57,344 nt of DNA from Planctomycetota bacterium (GTDB lineage Bacteria; Planctomycetota; PUPC01; JACPCR01). Both the position numbers and the translations under genes were made by a program. Within the stretch, counting starts at the first letter, position 1. Each line of letters begins with the position of its first letter. Shown here in pieces: positions 18,704 to 27,321 of this stretch. The stretch spans positions 1-57,344 of the forward strand of contig JAQBXN010000041.1 of NCBI GenBank assembly GCA_027625095.1, in the 5' to 3' direction. The notes under the pieces are model-generated. The model did no database searches and had not been told where the DNA came from. It was given only the letters and a program-made list of their open reading frames with translations.

Positions 18704-19573
18704 ATGCCAGAACTCTCCGATCCAGTTTTGACTCCTCTCAAGGTGGCCGCAGTTTCGAGCAAAAATCTCTTTGGGGAGATTGAGGCCAACCTCGCAAACC
18801 ACGAAATGTGGATCAAACGTGCGGTCAATGAGGGGGCCAAATTCATCGGCTTTCCTGAATGCTCGCTCACTGGTTACGTAAGAGAGAGCCAGCACACACT
18901 CAGTCTGGCGAGCAGGCCGGTCCGGCGTATCGCTGACCTGGCACGTGAGCATGATGTATTCATTGGCGTAGGACTGAACGAGAGACGCGGCGGAAAGACT
19001 TTCAACACATCAGCAGTGTTCGGGCCGGACGGGCTCGTGGGGGCCATGCGCAAAGTGAACTGCATCCGAGCGGAATCATCTTTCTATACTTCCGGCAGTA
19101 AGTTTCCGGTCATTGATATTGCCGGCTGGAAAATGGGGATCGCTATCTGTGCGGACGCCTCATTTTTCGAAATGTTCAGAATCCCATTTCTTCGGGGCGC
19201 CCAGGTCATCTTCGCCCCGCACGCAAACACCCTCAAAGCGATGGGGAACTCAGCAGCCGGTTGGAAGCGTTGGCGTTTGCCAACCTGGCGAAGATTCCTT
19301 CAGGATTCCCCGGTCTATATCGTCGGATGCAACAATGCCGGGCTCTTCGAGCAGAAGCTCTCCAGAGATGAAGAGACTGCCTTCTGTGGCGGCGGAATGA
19401 TCATGTCGCCTGATGGAGAAATGCTGAATCACGTAACTGGCAGCACCAAGCGAGAACGCATGATCGTAGGAACGCTCGACCCCAAACTGTTGAAACCCGG
19501 CCCCCACTGTGAACTCCTTCGAGCGGATACTCTCTATGGAAACAAGGGCGGATGGACTCTTGGTTGGGATTGA
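18704..19573 (+). CDS. Nitrilase-superfamily carbon-nitrogen hydrolase
   Basis: A 289-residue cytosolic amidase of the nitrilase superfamily. The Glu-Lys-Cys triad is complete: Glu52 in FPECSLTGY, Lys117 in MRKVN and Cys149 in AICADASF. Members cleave amides, carbamoyl groups or nitriles to acid plus ammonia. The length and the PECSLTGY form fit the amidase/N-carbamoyl hydrolase groups rather than true nitrilases. It is 30 nt downstream of the unknown 437-residue protein, so probably co-transcribed. Together with the two creatininases it points to stepwise hydrolysis of a nitrogen-rich compound. Confidence 0.9.
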   Translation: MPELSDPVLTPLKVAAVSSKNLFGEIEANLANHEMWIKRAVNEGAKFIGFPECSLTGYVRESQHTLSLASRPVRRIADLAREHDVFIGVGLNERRGGKTFNTSAVFGPDGLVGAMRKVNCIRAESSFYTSGSKFPVIDIAGWKMGIAICADASFFEMFRIPFLRGAQVIFAPHANTLKAMGNSAAGWKRWRLPTWRRFLQDSPVYIVGCNNAGLFEQKLSRDEETAFCGGGMIMSPDGEMLNHVTGSTKRERMIVGTLDPKLLKPGPHCELLRADTLYGNKGGWTLGWD

Positions 19574-19804
19574 ATCAGCTTCAGCGGATTCATGGAATCT
19601 CAATTTCACTCAACCGTTGCCCCTACGACTTGCAACCGAATGCAATGGCTCGGATAGTACAGGTTGAGCCCGGCACGTGGTGCAGCATCATGCCACCGAA
19701 GAACCTGAGAATGTGGCTCCCTGCATATTCCAAGTGGCCTTGAGCCTTCCTCCTCAGGGCGGCTAATTGCCCGTTCCTTACCTTTTCTTCCACCTGAACA
19801 CGCC

Positions 19805-20590
19805 ATGGAACTTTCGCCGCAGCAACTCCACTCCTTTAAGGTTTTTGGTTTCCTCGTCGTTCCTCAGTTTCTGACTCCTGATCACGTTCAGGCATTGCGG
19901 GACGCGGTCTCTGCCCTGAAGGCCGAGGAGTCGGGCGAGCCGGACCCCATTAAGCATCAGGGCCGGGTCGTAGGTATGTTCCACAAAGATCGGCTGTTGC
20001 AGGAGCTGTTCGATCAACCGGGACTGCTAGCCATTGCCCGCCAGCTCCTCGACGATCCTCCATGCCTGCGTTTCCTGGGCGACGAATACGTGAGCTACTC
20101 GACACCCGCGGACTGGCATCCAGACATGTCACCCAACCAGGATTTCGAGGCACTGAAGTACGGTTTTTATCTCGATGACCTCAGCCGCGGCGGCTGCCTC
20201 CGGGTTGTGCCAGGCAGTCACAATCCTGCATTCAGTGATTCGCTCGGCACTTACCGCAAGAGCAGTGAGCCTTCCCCCGATTTCTCTTGCGCTCATCCCT
20301 GTATGGTCATGCCTGGCGATCTGCTCATCTTCAATCTGAAGCTCTGGCATCAGGGGACTGCGAACCCGAACGGTACGCATCGGCGCGTTATCTTTTGGTC
20401 GGTGGGGCAGGGCCAGTCTGAATCGTTTCGCAAATTCGCTACGGGTTTTCACGAGAAGGTCGGTCGCGGCACTGATAACGATTCGTGGCCGGACTTCATC
20501 CTTGATCATGCTCCCCTTGCGAGGCGAGAAATGCTGGATGTTTACGCTCCCGGCACGACCAAGCAATGCGAACTGGAGCTTGGTGGCTGA
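19805..20590 (+). CDS. Phytanoyl-CoA dioxygenase family protein (PhyH 3)
   Basis: A 261-residue PhyH-type Fe(II)/2-oxoglutarate oxygenase. Ligands are His105-x-Asp107 in DWHPDM and distal His182 in LWHQGTANPNG, with Arg193/194 following. The signature GGCLRVVPGSH is intact. It has no signal peptide. It is the last gene of the plus-strand creatininase-nitrilase run, after a 231-nt gap. Oxidation of the same substrate is possible but not shown. Confidence 0.9.
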   Translation: MELSPQQLHSFKVFGFLVVPQFLTPDHVQALRDAVSALKAEESGEPDPIKHQGRVVGMFHKDRLLQELFDQPGLLAIARQLLDDPPCLRFLGDEYVSYSTPADWHPDMSPNQDFEALKYGFYLDDLSRGGCLRVVPGSHNPAFSDSLGTYRKSSEPSPDFSCAHPCMVMPGDLLIFNLKLWHQGTANPNGTHRRVIFWSVGQGQSESFRKFATGFHEKVGRGTDNDSWPDFILDHAPLARREMLDVYAPGTTKQCELELGG

Positions 20591-21117
20591 ATTGCATCGT
20601 CAGGTGATCAGTAAATCGGCCGCATCCGAAATTGTGGGGGAAGGCCCTTCGAAAAGACATGGAGTTTCAGCCACGAAAATCGAGTGTGCAGCGCCGACCG
20701 GGCGGGATCAGTGATGCTTCCTGCCGGCACTCATTTGTAGAGCAGGATTTAAACCTGTTTCACGCCCCTCAAAGATTGAGGCACTCAATGAATTATTGCC
20801 AGACGCTGCTTCCAGTGGTTCAGCGGGGATAACGCAGGCCCGTAACATTTCTGCCGCTAAGTCTTCTGTTACGGAGCCGCCACTGTACTTTCAACTGGAG
20901 CCGTTGACGCAACCGGGGTGAGGGGCACGGTCACGTCAAAGTCAGAAGGCGGGCGGGCATGGGGCCGGTGAGTGCGTGAGGCGAGAGGGCAAGATCGAGC
21001 CGATTCGCACTGTTTCAGGGATTTGCGGGCCAGATTTGGGGGGATTGAGTAGCCTGAGGACGGTCCTTCTCCGCGGGCGCCCTTCAGATTCAGATTCTCG
21101 CGGTTTGGCCGTTGCTT
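20591..21117. other. Intergenic flank of the IS remnant
   Basis: No gene was recognised between PhyH 3 and the transposase remnant. The 5' half of the truncated PhyH found at 22367 is not here either. I could not identify a terminal inverted repeat for the insertion sequence. Confidence 0.4.
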
Positions 21118-22341
21118 TCAGCGGATGCCGACGAGGCGCAAGGCTTCCTCGACGCGACGAGAGAGGTATCGCGTGGCCTTGGCAATGCAGTGGGCGCCGG
21201 CCATCCGGATGAGGTTGATGGCCACGTTGCGTAGACTCGCCATGACCTGCGCGCCATTCCCCTTGCGGACCTGGCTGCGGTCCTCGTCGTAAGTGACGTC
21301 GCGGACGTAATGGACCTTGTTCTCGATGGACCAGTGCCCGCGAACATGTTTGAGAAGCTGGGCCGGCCCGTCCTTTTTCGTGGAGAGACTGGTGATTCCG
21401 TATTCAATTTCGAGTTTCGGATTGTTGCCGCGGAGATCGGTGGTGTGGCGCTCGATGCGAAAGACCGCTTGCGCATAAGGCATGTTCAGATTATTTGCGA
21501 GCTCGTCAGTGGCAGTCAGCGTTCGGGTCTCAATCCGGGCGTGGGCTTTGTTCACGGTCGTCTCGCGGTGCTGAGGGGGAAAAAGCCGCCCAGTTGAGGG
21601 CTTCGATAGCTTTCCGTAGGCTCGGCTGATTGTCTTTGGCGATGAAAATGTAGTCGGCCTTTTTGTCTTCAACGAGGAATCGTGCCGCTTCCTTTCTTCA
21701 CTCAATCGCCTCAGATTCCTGGCCAAAACGCAAGAGGCGAGATTCGGCACGTGGACCCACGGTAGAATCAGAAAGCGGACGTGGTTGGCCACCAGGTAAA
21801 GTCGTTGCCATCGAGTCACGGCGTCCCATCCCAGGTATGCTTCGCGCCATCGGCTCTTCATTGCTGCTGCCGCCCACCCGGAAAGCGCCAGCCATTCCCC
21901 TTCGTACTCCGCGACGTACCGTAAGCATTCACCGACCAACCGCCCATCGCCTAAGTAGTGATATCGCGCCATCCACTCCTGCCATCGCTCTCGTTCCTCT
22001 TGGCCGATGAGACGAACCTTGACTTCTTTCGGCGACGCGCGGTCCCCGGTCACTTCCGAGGGCCATCCGGTCTCTTCACGCGCGAGTGACGAGGAGCACG
22101 CCTTCCATCTTCCAGGACGAGTCTTGGGAGGTGGGAGCGTAATCTGCCCGATGGCCGCCAGGCGCTTCAGCATGGCCGTGCAGGCCGCAATCGGTGGCTC
22201 ACCGTTGGGCCGTCTCCAATTCCACATCCGGCAAAGCCGCCTCGACAACTCGCTCCGGGTCATTTCGGGTTCCGCCGAGAGCAAGGCGCGAATCTTGGCG
22301 ATTCGGTCTTCACCCAACGGCTTTCCTCGAAACCGGACCAC
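21118..22341 (-). pseudogene. ISAs1-type transposase remnant with N-terminal DUF4338 domain
   Basis: A 407-codon frame. Residues ~1-200 match the DUF4338 family: RYHYLGDGRLVGECLRY, LGWDAVTRWQRLYLVANHVR and VPNLASCVLARNL. The C-terminal ~150 residues match ISAs1 transposases (RIETRTLTATDEL, GHWSIENKVHYVRDVTYDED). Between them, the frame is wrong. Positions ~21580-21688 read in another minus-strand frame as RFLVEDKKADYIFIAKDNQ, a normal ISAs1 segment, so two compensating indels bracket it. The DGK and DA catalytic aspartates that precede this segment in ISAs1 enzymes are missing, implying an internal deletion. The product cannot be an active DDE transposase. DUF4338 is also the family of the Druantia protein DruA, but nothing else of Druantia is present. 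Confidence 0.8.
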
Positions 22342-22366
22342 TGCACTCCCACTCGCCGCTTCCTAA
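21118..22366 (-). mobile_element. Degraded insertion sequence, ends not identified
   Basis: The element carries only the transposase remnant. Its right edge lies at about 22345-22366, where PhyH coding sequence begins abruptly. Only ~25 nt separate the transposase start from that edge, so the normal terminal inverted repeat is probably lost. The left edge is not defined. Confidence 0.6.
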
Positions 22367-22657
22367 GAGAACGGCTGCATGCACTACTTCAGCGGATCAC
22401 ATCTGAATGGACTGGTGGAACATGAAGCGATTGCAGGGACGCCTCATCTGGTACCCGCGGGGGTCGACCTCACCACATCAAAGGCAGTCCCGATGAAGGC
22501 CGGCGGCTGCATTTTTCATCATTCGCAATGTCTTCATCATTCCCACCCTAACCGCAGCGATAAGTGGCGACGAGCTTATGTCTGCCATTTCGTAAATCAG
22601 GATGCAGACTTCACTCTGATCAGTGGATTCAAAGCGGTCATTCCGATTCTTGAATAG
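22367..22657 (+). pseudogene. C-terminal fragment of a phytanoyl-CoA dioxygenase
   Basis: In-frame coding from 22367 (ENGCMHYFSGSHLNGLVEHE) to the stop at 22657 covers the last ~96 residues of a PhyH protein, including distal ligand His in HHSHPNRSD and the following Arg. The N-terminal half with the HxD motif is missing. A stop codon at 22364 and the IS remnant lie directly upstream. The gene was therefore cut by the insertion or by a later deletion. It cannot be active alone. Confidence 0.85.
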
Positions 22658-22695
22658 AAAACGGTAGAACAGGTTTCTCCTGAAGAAGGCAGGCG

Positions 22696-23439
22696 TTACT
22701 CCCAGGGCATTCGGATTCCGAAGAGCTGTTTGCGGAGATCGGTGGTGGCTAATTCTTCTACGCGTTTAGGTTTGGCCGCTTTGCCGAAGAATTGCACCCA
22801 GCCGTGACAGTATCCGTACTGCAGGGCCTTCCGTTCGCGGCTGCCGCTGTTCGGCAGGGCTGTGTGCCAGCCGTAGGCGTTGAAGAGAATGGCCGTTCCA
22901 GCCTTACCTGGAAAGGAAACGTAGTCCGGCCGTTTCTGCGTTTCTTTGCACCACGGGCCGCGGAGAATCGTTGCCATATCCAGCTTGTGACTACCGGGAA
23001 TGTAAGCGAAACAGCCTCCATCCGGCGAAACGTCCTCCAGGTAAATGATCATTCTCGCCAGAAAAATGCAGGTGCTGTGGTCGAGACCAACCACGTGTCC
23101 GAGATCCGAGTGCCAATTGGTGAAGCTTCCTTCCCCCGGCGGGTATGCGAAGGCCTGGACGAACACCAGCACCAGGTCGTCTCCAATTGCGCCCCTGACG
23201 AGGGGCAGAAGCTTCGGATGATCGGCAAGGTCGACAAAGATGTCGTCTACATCGAGCGGATCAGGAATATGGATTCGCCGGTCGTTCGGCTTATTTTCAG
23301 GTGGCTTCCAGGCCGGACGTAATTTTTCTATCTCAAGATCAAACGCGCTGCGGGCTTTAGCTACTTCTTCCGAAGAGAGCGCGTCCTCGATGACGACGAA
23401 CCCTTTTGTTTCCCAGGATATCTTTTGGTCAAAAGTCAT
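22696..23439 (-). CDS. Phytanoyl-CoA dioxygenase family protein (PhyH 4)
   Basis: A 247-residue PhyH-type oxygenase. I placed the start at ATG 23439 because upstream codons run into a palindromic repeat. Ligands are His110-x-Asp112 in NWHSDLGH and distal His192 in GWHTALPN, with Arg201/203 next. The motif GGCFAYIPGSH is present. The tail reads toward PhyH fragments and the IS remnant. The gene lies 78 nt downstream of a large secreted heparinase-like gene on the same strand. Substrate unknown. Confidence 0.9.
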   Translation of the reverse strand: MTFDQKISWETKGFVVIEDALSSEEVAKARSAFDLEIEKLRPAWKPPENKPNDRRIHIPDPLDVDDIFVDLADHPKLLPLVRGAIGDDLVLVFVQAFAYPPGEGSFTNWHSDLGHVVGLDHSTCIFLARMIIYLEDVSPDGGCFAYIPGSHKLDMATILRGPWCKETQKRPDYVSFPGKAGTAILFNAYGWHTALPNSGSRERKALQYGYCHGWVQFFGKAAKPKRVEELATTDLRKQLFGIRMPWE

Positions 23440-23457
23440 CTGAATATCGTAGCCGCA

Positions 23458-23502
23458 AGCTGCCAGCTTGCAGGCTTTTGTGGGGCACACAAGCTGGCAG
23501 CT
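23458..23502. repeat. Perfect 13-bp inverted repeat
   Basis: AGCTGCCAGCTTG (23458-23470) pairs perfectly with CAAGCTGGCAGCT (23490-23502) across a 19-nt loop. It sits between a heparinase-like stop and the PhyH 4 start. No T-run follows, so it may be a mobile palindrome or a processing hairpin. The right arm motif recurs in altered form near 31541. Confidence 0.7.
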
Positions 23503-23517
23503 CGTTGCTACGACACA

Positions 23518-26500
23518 TCATTCCGGAGAATTCAATTTCTCGCCCTTGTAACTGATGCTGCCGGGGGCTCCGAGTGACAGAGTCGGTTTACCATTTCTTA
23601 CCTGGATAGTGCCCGACTGCCCATTGAATGAGACGTCGCCTTCATTGAAAGTGAATACCTCCGGGCTGAGGAAAACGTAATCGATCCCTTCGCCGTGTTT
23701 GATCTTCAATCCCTTTCCATCCACCAGGGAAGTGACTGCGGGTTGCTGTTCTTCTTTCAAGCGGGGATAGACGAGGGCAGTCAGATGACTGTAGGGTCTG
23801 GACGACGTGGCGGTGAGGGCGATCTGGGTCATGGGGACGGCGCCGGAACGGCCGTCGGGGAAGATGCCACTGTTGGCCTTTCTGTCTTTGGTCTCTGTCT
23901 TGAGAGTGAGTGCCCCGGGTCGCAGGAACTGAATGTCTGTATCCACGTCCTCTTTCCCGATGACGGACGCGCGCTGTTCGCCTGACTTGACGCTTTCAGC
24001 AATCAGGTGCATCCGCCAGATCGCAGGGAGAGGCGAATCAAAGCTGTCGCAGAAAACGAAGTAGTTGGGGCCTGCGGAATCAGAGTCTTTGACCAGGACG
24101 ATCTGCCGAGTCCACTTGCCCTGGACGCCGCGGACGTAGTCCAGATGTTCTCCAGCGGAAAAATCCTTCACGTGCATGAGGCCGTTGACGCCGGGGGCCT
24201 CGACCATGTTGTGATCAGAGCGGCTGGGGTTGTAGTAGCCAAAGTCGTCGGCGAGGATCCGCCCCTTGCCCCAGAGGATCACACTGCCGGAATCGTCGTC
24301 GTAGTGGGCATGGTTCGTGCCCTGAATCAGGTGCAGGTACATTTCGCGATCGGATGGGAAACCGCCCCGCATCACGACGCCGGTTTTTGGAAACAGTTCG
24401 CTCTTCCATACCGGGGCCTTCTCGGGCACCGCAGAGTCGTTCATCAGCTCGCGGTAGCCGGCAAAGGCGGGGTAGGCGCCCCCGACTCCCGGGGAAGGCC
24501 ACGAACGGTGCTGACGAAACATCCACTGCATGTGCGAGGCGAATTCCGGATCGCGTTCTTTGAACAGGAAGGCCACCAGCCCGAATTCTCCGCACGCTTC
24601 CTGGAGGTAGGTGTTGCCGGTGGGAGGAAGATGACGAAAGCCGCCGAGGCGTGAATCCGGCGGCGTCGAGATCTTGCCGAACCAGTTCATTACCGTCTTG
24701 ATTTTCGGATCGAGCAGGTAGTCGTTGAAGCCGGCATTGTACGCCATGAGGAAGGGGCTGAGGATCTGATCATAGGAGACCATGGCGTAATGAGGAGCTT
24801 CGAGCCATCCGCCATTGTCGTCGGACCAGTTGTTCAGTTGCCCTTTCAATTCCTCCATTGATTTCTTTACCCACTGTTTCGACAACGGATGTTTCGAGAT
24901 CAGACAGGCAATGGCTGCCTGATAACCATAGACCGAGGTAGTCATGTTCGGGTTCGCCGAATAACCGCGTTCCGGTGACCAGAATTCCGGGCGATTCATG
25001 GTGTAGCCAAGAAAAGCAACCTGCGCGAGAAGCCGTTCCTCTTCGGCCGGAGTGAACTGTCCCGCTGCGAGCGCTGCGTCTGCTGCCTGCATGGCCGCGC
25101 CGGTGCCCGAAAGGTGATGCGGCGCTGCGCCCAGCGGAATTCCATCCTGGTGTACCAGACGGTCCACGCTTCCCTGCATCATGTCCAGAATGGACTTTGC
25201 GAGATATCGTCCCAATTCGATATTTCCCGTAGCGAAGTATGCCTTGATCGGCTGACCGCTGGTGAATTGATTCAACGGGTTCGGGTTACTCAGCATGCCC
25301 GGAATCGTCTTTTCATATTGTGAAACGTCCTTGATGGAATCCCGGAATTTCTTGACGTCGTCTGCAGTGACCAGCATGTGTGGATAAGTCGCCCCCTTAC
25401 GATCCCAAGTCAGAACGTAATCCTTTACCATGTCCAAAGGGAAGTGCCCATGCTTGACCACGGTGCGATACGGCAACGGCGAAATGAATGCCTTCTTTTC
25501 GTCCTTCGCTTCGGCCAGACTCGCATCCTTATCGAGCGCCCCAAGCATCCACTTTCGCTGGCCTGTCTTCAGCGGGAGATCGACATTGAGTTCCGATTTG
25601 CTTTTCTTGATCAACAGGCGAGTAGGCGCTCGTTTCGATGGTTCGATGGTTGGGTCGACCCAAACACCCGCCTCCAGCGCGGCCAGCGTCAACAGGTCTG
25701 TGCCGTCCTCTCTATAAAAGCTGCAGGTGTTGCCCTGGCGTTCCCGTTCCCACCAGTGCAGCCAGGCCTCCAATACATAGACCTCGCCTTCGGTAATTTT
25801 CCAGGTGATGTTACGCCCGATATGGTCCTTACCCGCGCGGCAGAGCAATGTGTCCGGATCGAATTGCCTGCCAAGGTCGAGAGTAAGAATTTTTGTTCCT
25901 CCCCCTTCAACTGCTGACGTTTCATCAACGAGCACTACAGGTTCGTTCGCATCGATCCGAAGACGGCATTGCCAGGATGAACCGTCGGCAAACTTTGCCT
26001 TGCACACCGCTTCTGCTGAGACCGGCCCGCGGGAAAGCACTTCCACCGAGTAGCCGTTGACTGCCGCGTCGCTTTGAATCCGTGATCCCCCCACCCATTT
26101 GCCGGAAGGCAGTTTCACCGCACCGATTGGGCCGGCGCCGTCCGCAAGAGACGTGGATAAACGAATCCCGGTAATGCTGTTCGAGAGCATTATCGCATCC
26201 GCTGTTTCTTCGACTTTCAGATCCCCGCTTGTCGTAGAACGATTGTCGGTGAACCTAAAGGATCGAGTTTCAAAACGAGGGAGGTCGGTAAGGAAAAGTA
26301 TTTTCGATGGTTGGCCCTCGGTTTCCGCGCCCAGTTGATAAGGCACCTCCGAGCCATCCGACCCGACCAGGGCGTGGCCGGCCTTGACATGATTCAGCGT
26401 CGCTGCATTTATCGGAAAGCTCACCCGCTCGTTTTGCCAGTCCCGTCCGATGAAGTCACGGAGGACAAAATCAGGAGCAGCCGGTTCAGCCGGGACCGAA

Positions 26501-26553
26501 GCAATTCCAAGAACAAGGCAAGCAGATAGATGGAGGAACATTTTCTTAATCAT
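23518..26553 (-). CDS. Large secreted heparinase II/III-like polysaccharide lyase
   Basis: A 1011-residue protein with a clear signal peptide (basic start MIKK, hydrophobic core, cleavage near SVPAEP). The N-terminal ~350 residues are a beta-rich region of unknown type. Residues ~390-650 look like the alpha/alpha toroid of polysaccharide lyases. The C-terminal part carries the heparinase II/III beta-sandwich signature (GTNHAHYDDDSGSVILWGKG), where the His and following Asp residues lie near the active site. It should act outside the cytoplasm on acidic glycans. It shares layout with the next gene at 27305. Downstream by 78 nt is PhyH 4. Confidence 0.83.
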   Translation of the reverse strand: MIKKMFLHLSACLVLGIASVPAEPAAPDFVLRDFIGRDWQNERVSFPINAATLNHVKAGHALVGSDGSEVPYQLGAETEGQPSKILFLTDLPRFETRSFRFTDNRSTTSGDLKVEETADAIMLSNSITGIRLSTSLADGAGPIGAVKLPSGKWVGGSRIQSDAAVNGYSVEVLSRGPVSAEAVCKAKFADGSSWQCRLRIDANEPVVLVDETSAVEGGGTKILTLDLGRQFDPDTLLCRAGKDHIGRNITWKITEGEVYVLEAWLHWWERERQGNTCSFYREDGTDLLTLAALEAGVWVDPTIEPSKRAPTRLLIKKSKSELNVDLPLKTGQRKWMLGALDKDASLAEAKDEKKAFISPLPYRTVVKHGHFPLDMVKDYVLTWDRKGATYPHMLVTADDVKKFRDSIKDVSQYEKTIPGMLSNPNPLNQFTSGQPIKAYFATGNIELGRYLAKSILDMMQGSVDRLVHQDGIPLGAAPHHLSGTGAAMQAADAALAAGQFTPAEEERLLAQVAFLGYTMNRPEFWSPERGYSANPNMTTSVYGYQAAIACLISKHPLSKQWVKKSMEELKGQLNNWSDDNGGWLEAPHYAMVSYDQILSPFLMAYNAGFNDYLLDPKIKTVMNWFGKISTPPDSRLGGFRHLPPTGNTYLQEACGEFGLVAFLFKERDPEFASHMQWMFRQHRSWPSPGVGGAYPAFAGYRELMNDSAVPEKAPVWKSELFPKTGVVMRGGFPSDREMYLHLIQGTNHAHYDDDSGSVILWGKGRILADDFGYYNPSRSDHNMVEAPGVNGLMHVKDFSAGEHLDYVRGVQGKWTRQIVLVKDSDSAGPNYFVFCDSFDSPLPAIWRMHLIAESVKSGEQRASVIGKEDVDTDIQFLRPGALTLKTETKDRKANSGIFPDGRSGAVPMTQIALTATSSRPYSHLTALVYPRLKEEQQPAVTSLVDGKGLKIKHGEGIDYVFLSPEVFTFNEGDVSFNGQSGTIQVRNGKPTLSLGAPGSISYKGEKLNSPE

Positions 26554-27003
26554 GAGTTAGCCTTTGGAAGCAGACAAGATGCTGCCCGCAGTTTCTTGCC
26601 GCAGCCGTTGGCCGCAACCGATCTCCGGCGCGGGCGGCCATGACTGCTTGCAGTCCAGAGGTGGCAGGCCAAATTAAAATTGTCACGGCCACTGGAAGCG
26701 ATCTGCATCTATTGAGCGGAATCATGGTCTTGTCCACTCTCCAAAATGCTGCTGAAGTCCCGGAGCAGAACGCCGGCCCTGAACAGTTTTCAAAAATGTT
26801 ACATTACCCGTCTGTCTCTTCAGCCCCGGAGGGGCGGAGGCAGAAGGTTAAGCGGCTGGAGTGCTAACCAGGGTTTCTAGAGAATTATCTTCTGGTGGTC
26901 CCAGTTGGAGTCAGTTGTTGGCTTGGGATTTACTTTCCCTTCAACTTCGCTCGTGACTGTCCGCAGTCTCTGTGCTTCAACTTTATGCTTCAGGGGAATC
27001 ACG
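26554..27003. other. Intergenic region with two dispersed repeats
   Basis: No gene was seen. Positions 26669-26690 resemble the inverted-repeat family at 35928/36065 (core AATTAAAATTGTC). Positions 26790-26828 are copy 2 of the 39-nt repeat also found at 8852-8890. Confidence 0.5.
26790..26828 (+). repeat. Dispersed 39-nt repeat, copy 2
   Basis: Matches 8852-8890 at 35 of 39 positions, same orientation. It lies upstream of the large heparinase-like gene on the opposite strand. Confidence 0.6.
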
Positions 27004-27321
27004 GTGGCGAAGGCGGAACTCGATGACGTCAAGGACCGTCTGTTCTGGTCGTACGCAAACCTTGCCATGGCCCACTCGGCAGTAGAGAGCAATCAAGGCA
27101 AGTATCGCCCACTGAACTACAAGATACGATCCAGGCTGTTCAGGGGGCTCATGGAAGGATCCATGAACATCAGGTCAATATTTGACGACGAGAAGATCAA
27201 AGTGTTGTCCGGTGGGAAGTGCAGTTATTGTGGTTTCACTGAGGATTTGGCCCAAGACCACTCACTTCCACGGAAGTGTGGCGGCCGAGATACGAGTGCG
27301 CGATTTAGAGTCGCCGGCTGA
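27004..27321 (+). pseudogene. Truncated HNH endonuclease
   Basis: A plus-strand frame from GTG 27004 (preceded by AGGGGAA) encodes ~98 residues of a recognisable HNH nuclease: LFWSYANLAMAHSAVE, then CSYCGFTEDLAQDHSLPRKC with the first zinc Cys pair and the catalytic His. The rest of the domain (second Cys pair and the DNLV-type helix) is absent. Homology stops at GGRDTS (about 27297), only 8 nt before the end of the convergent heparinase-like gene. It looks like a gene fragment cut by rearrangement. Such small HNH proteins occur in mobile or restriction contexts. The fragment is unlikely to be an active nuclease. Confidence 0.7.

Noticed and set aside
21118..22341. Druantia anti-phage system
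   Set aside because: DUF4338 is present but fused to an ISAs1 part, and no DruE-type helicase or other Druantia gene is in the window.
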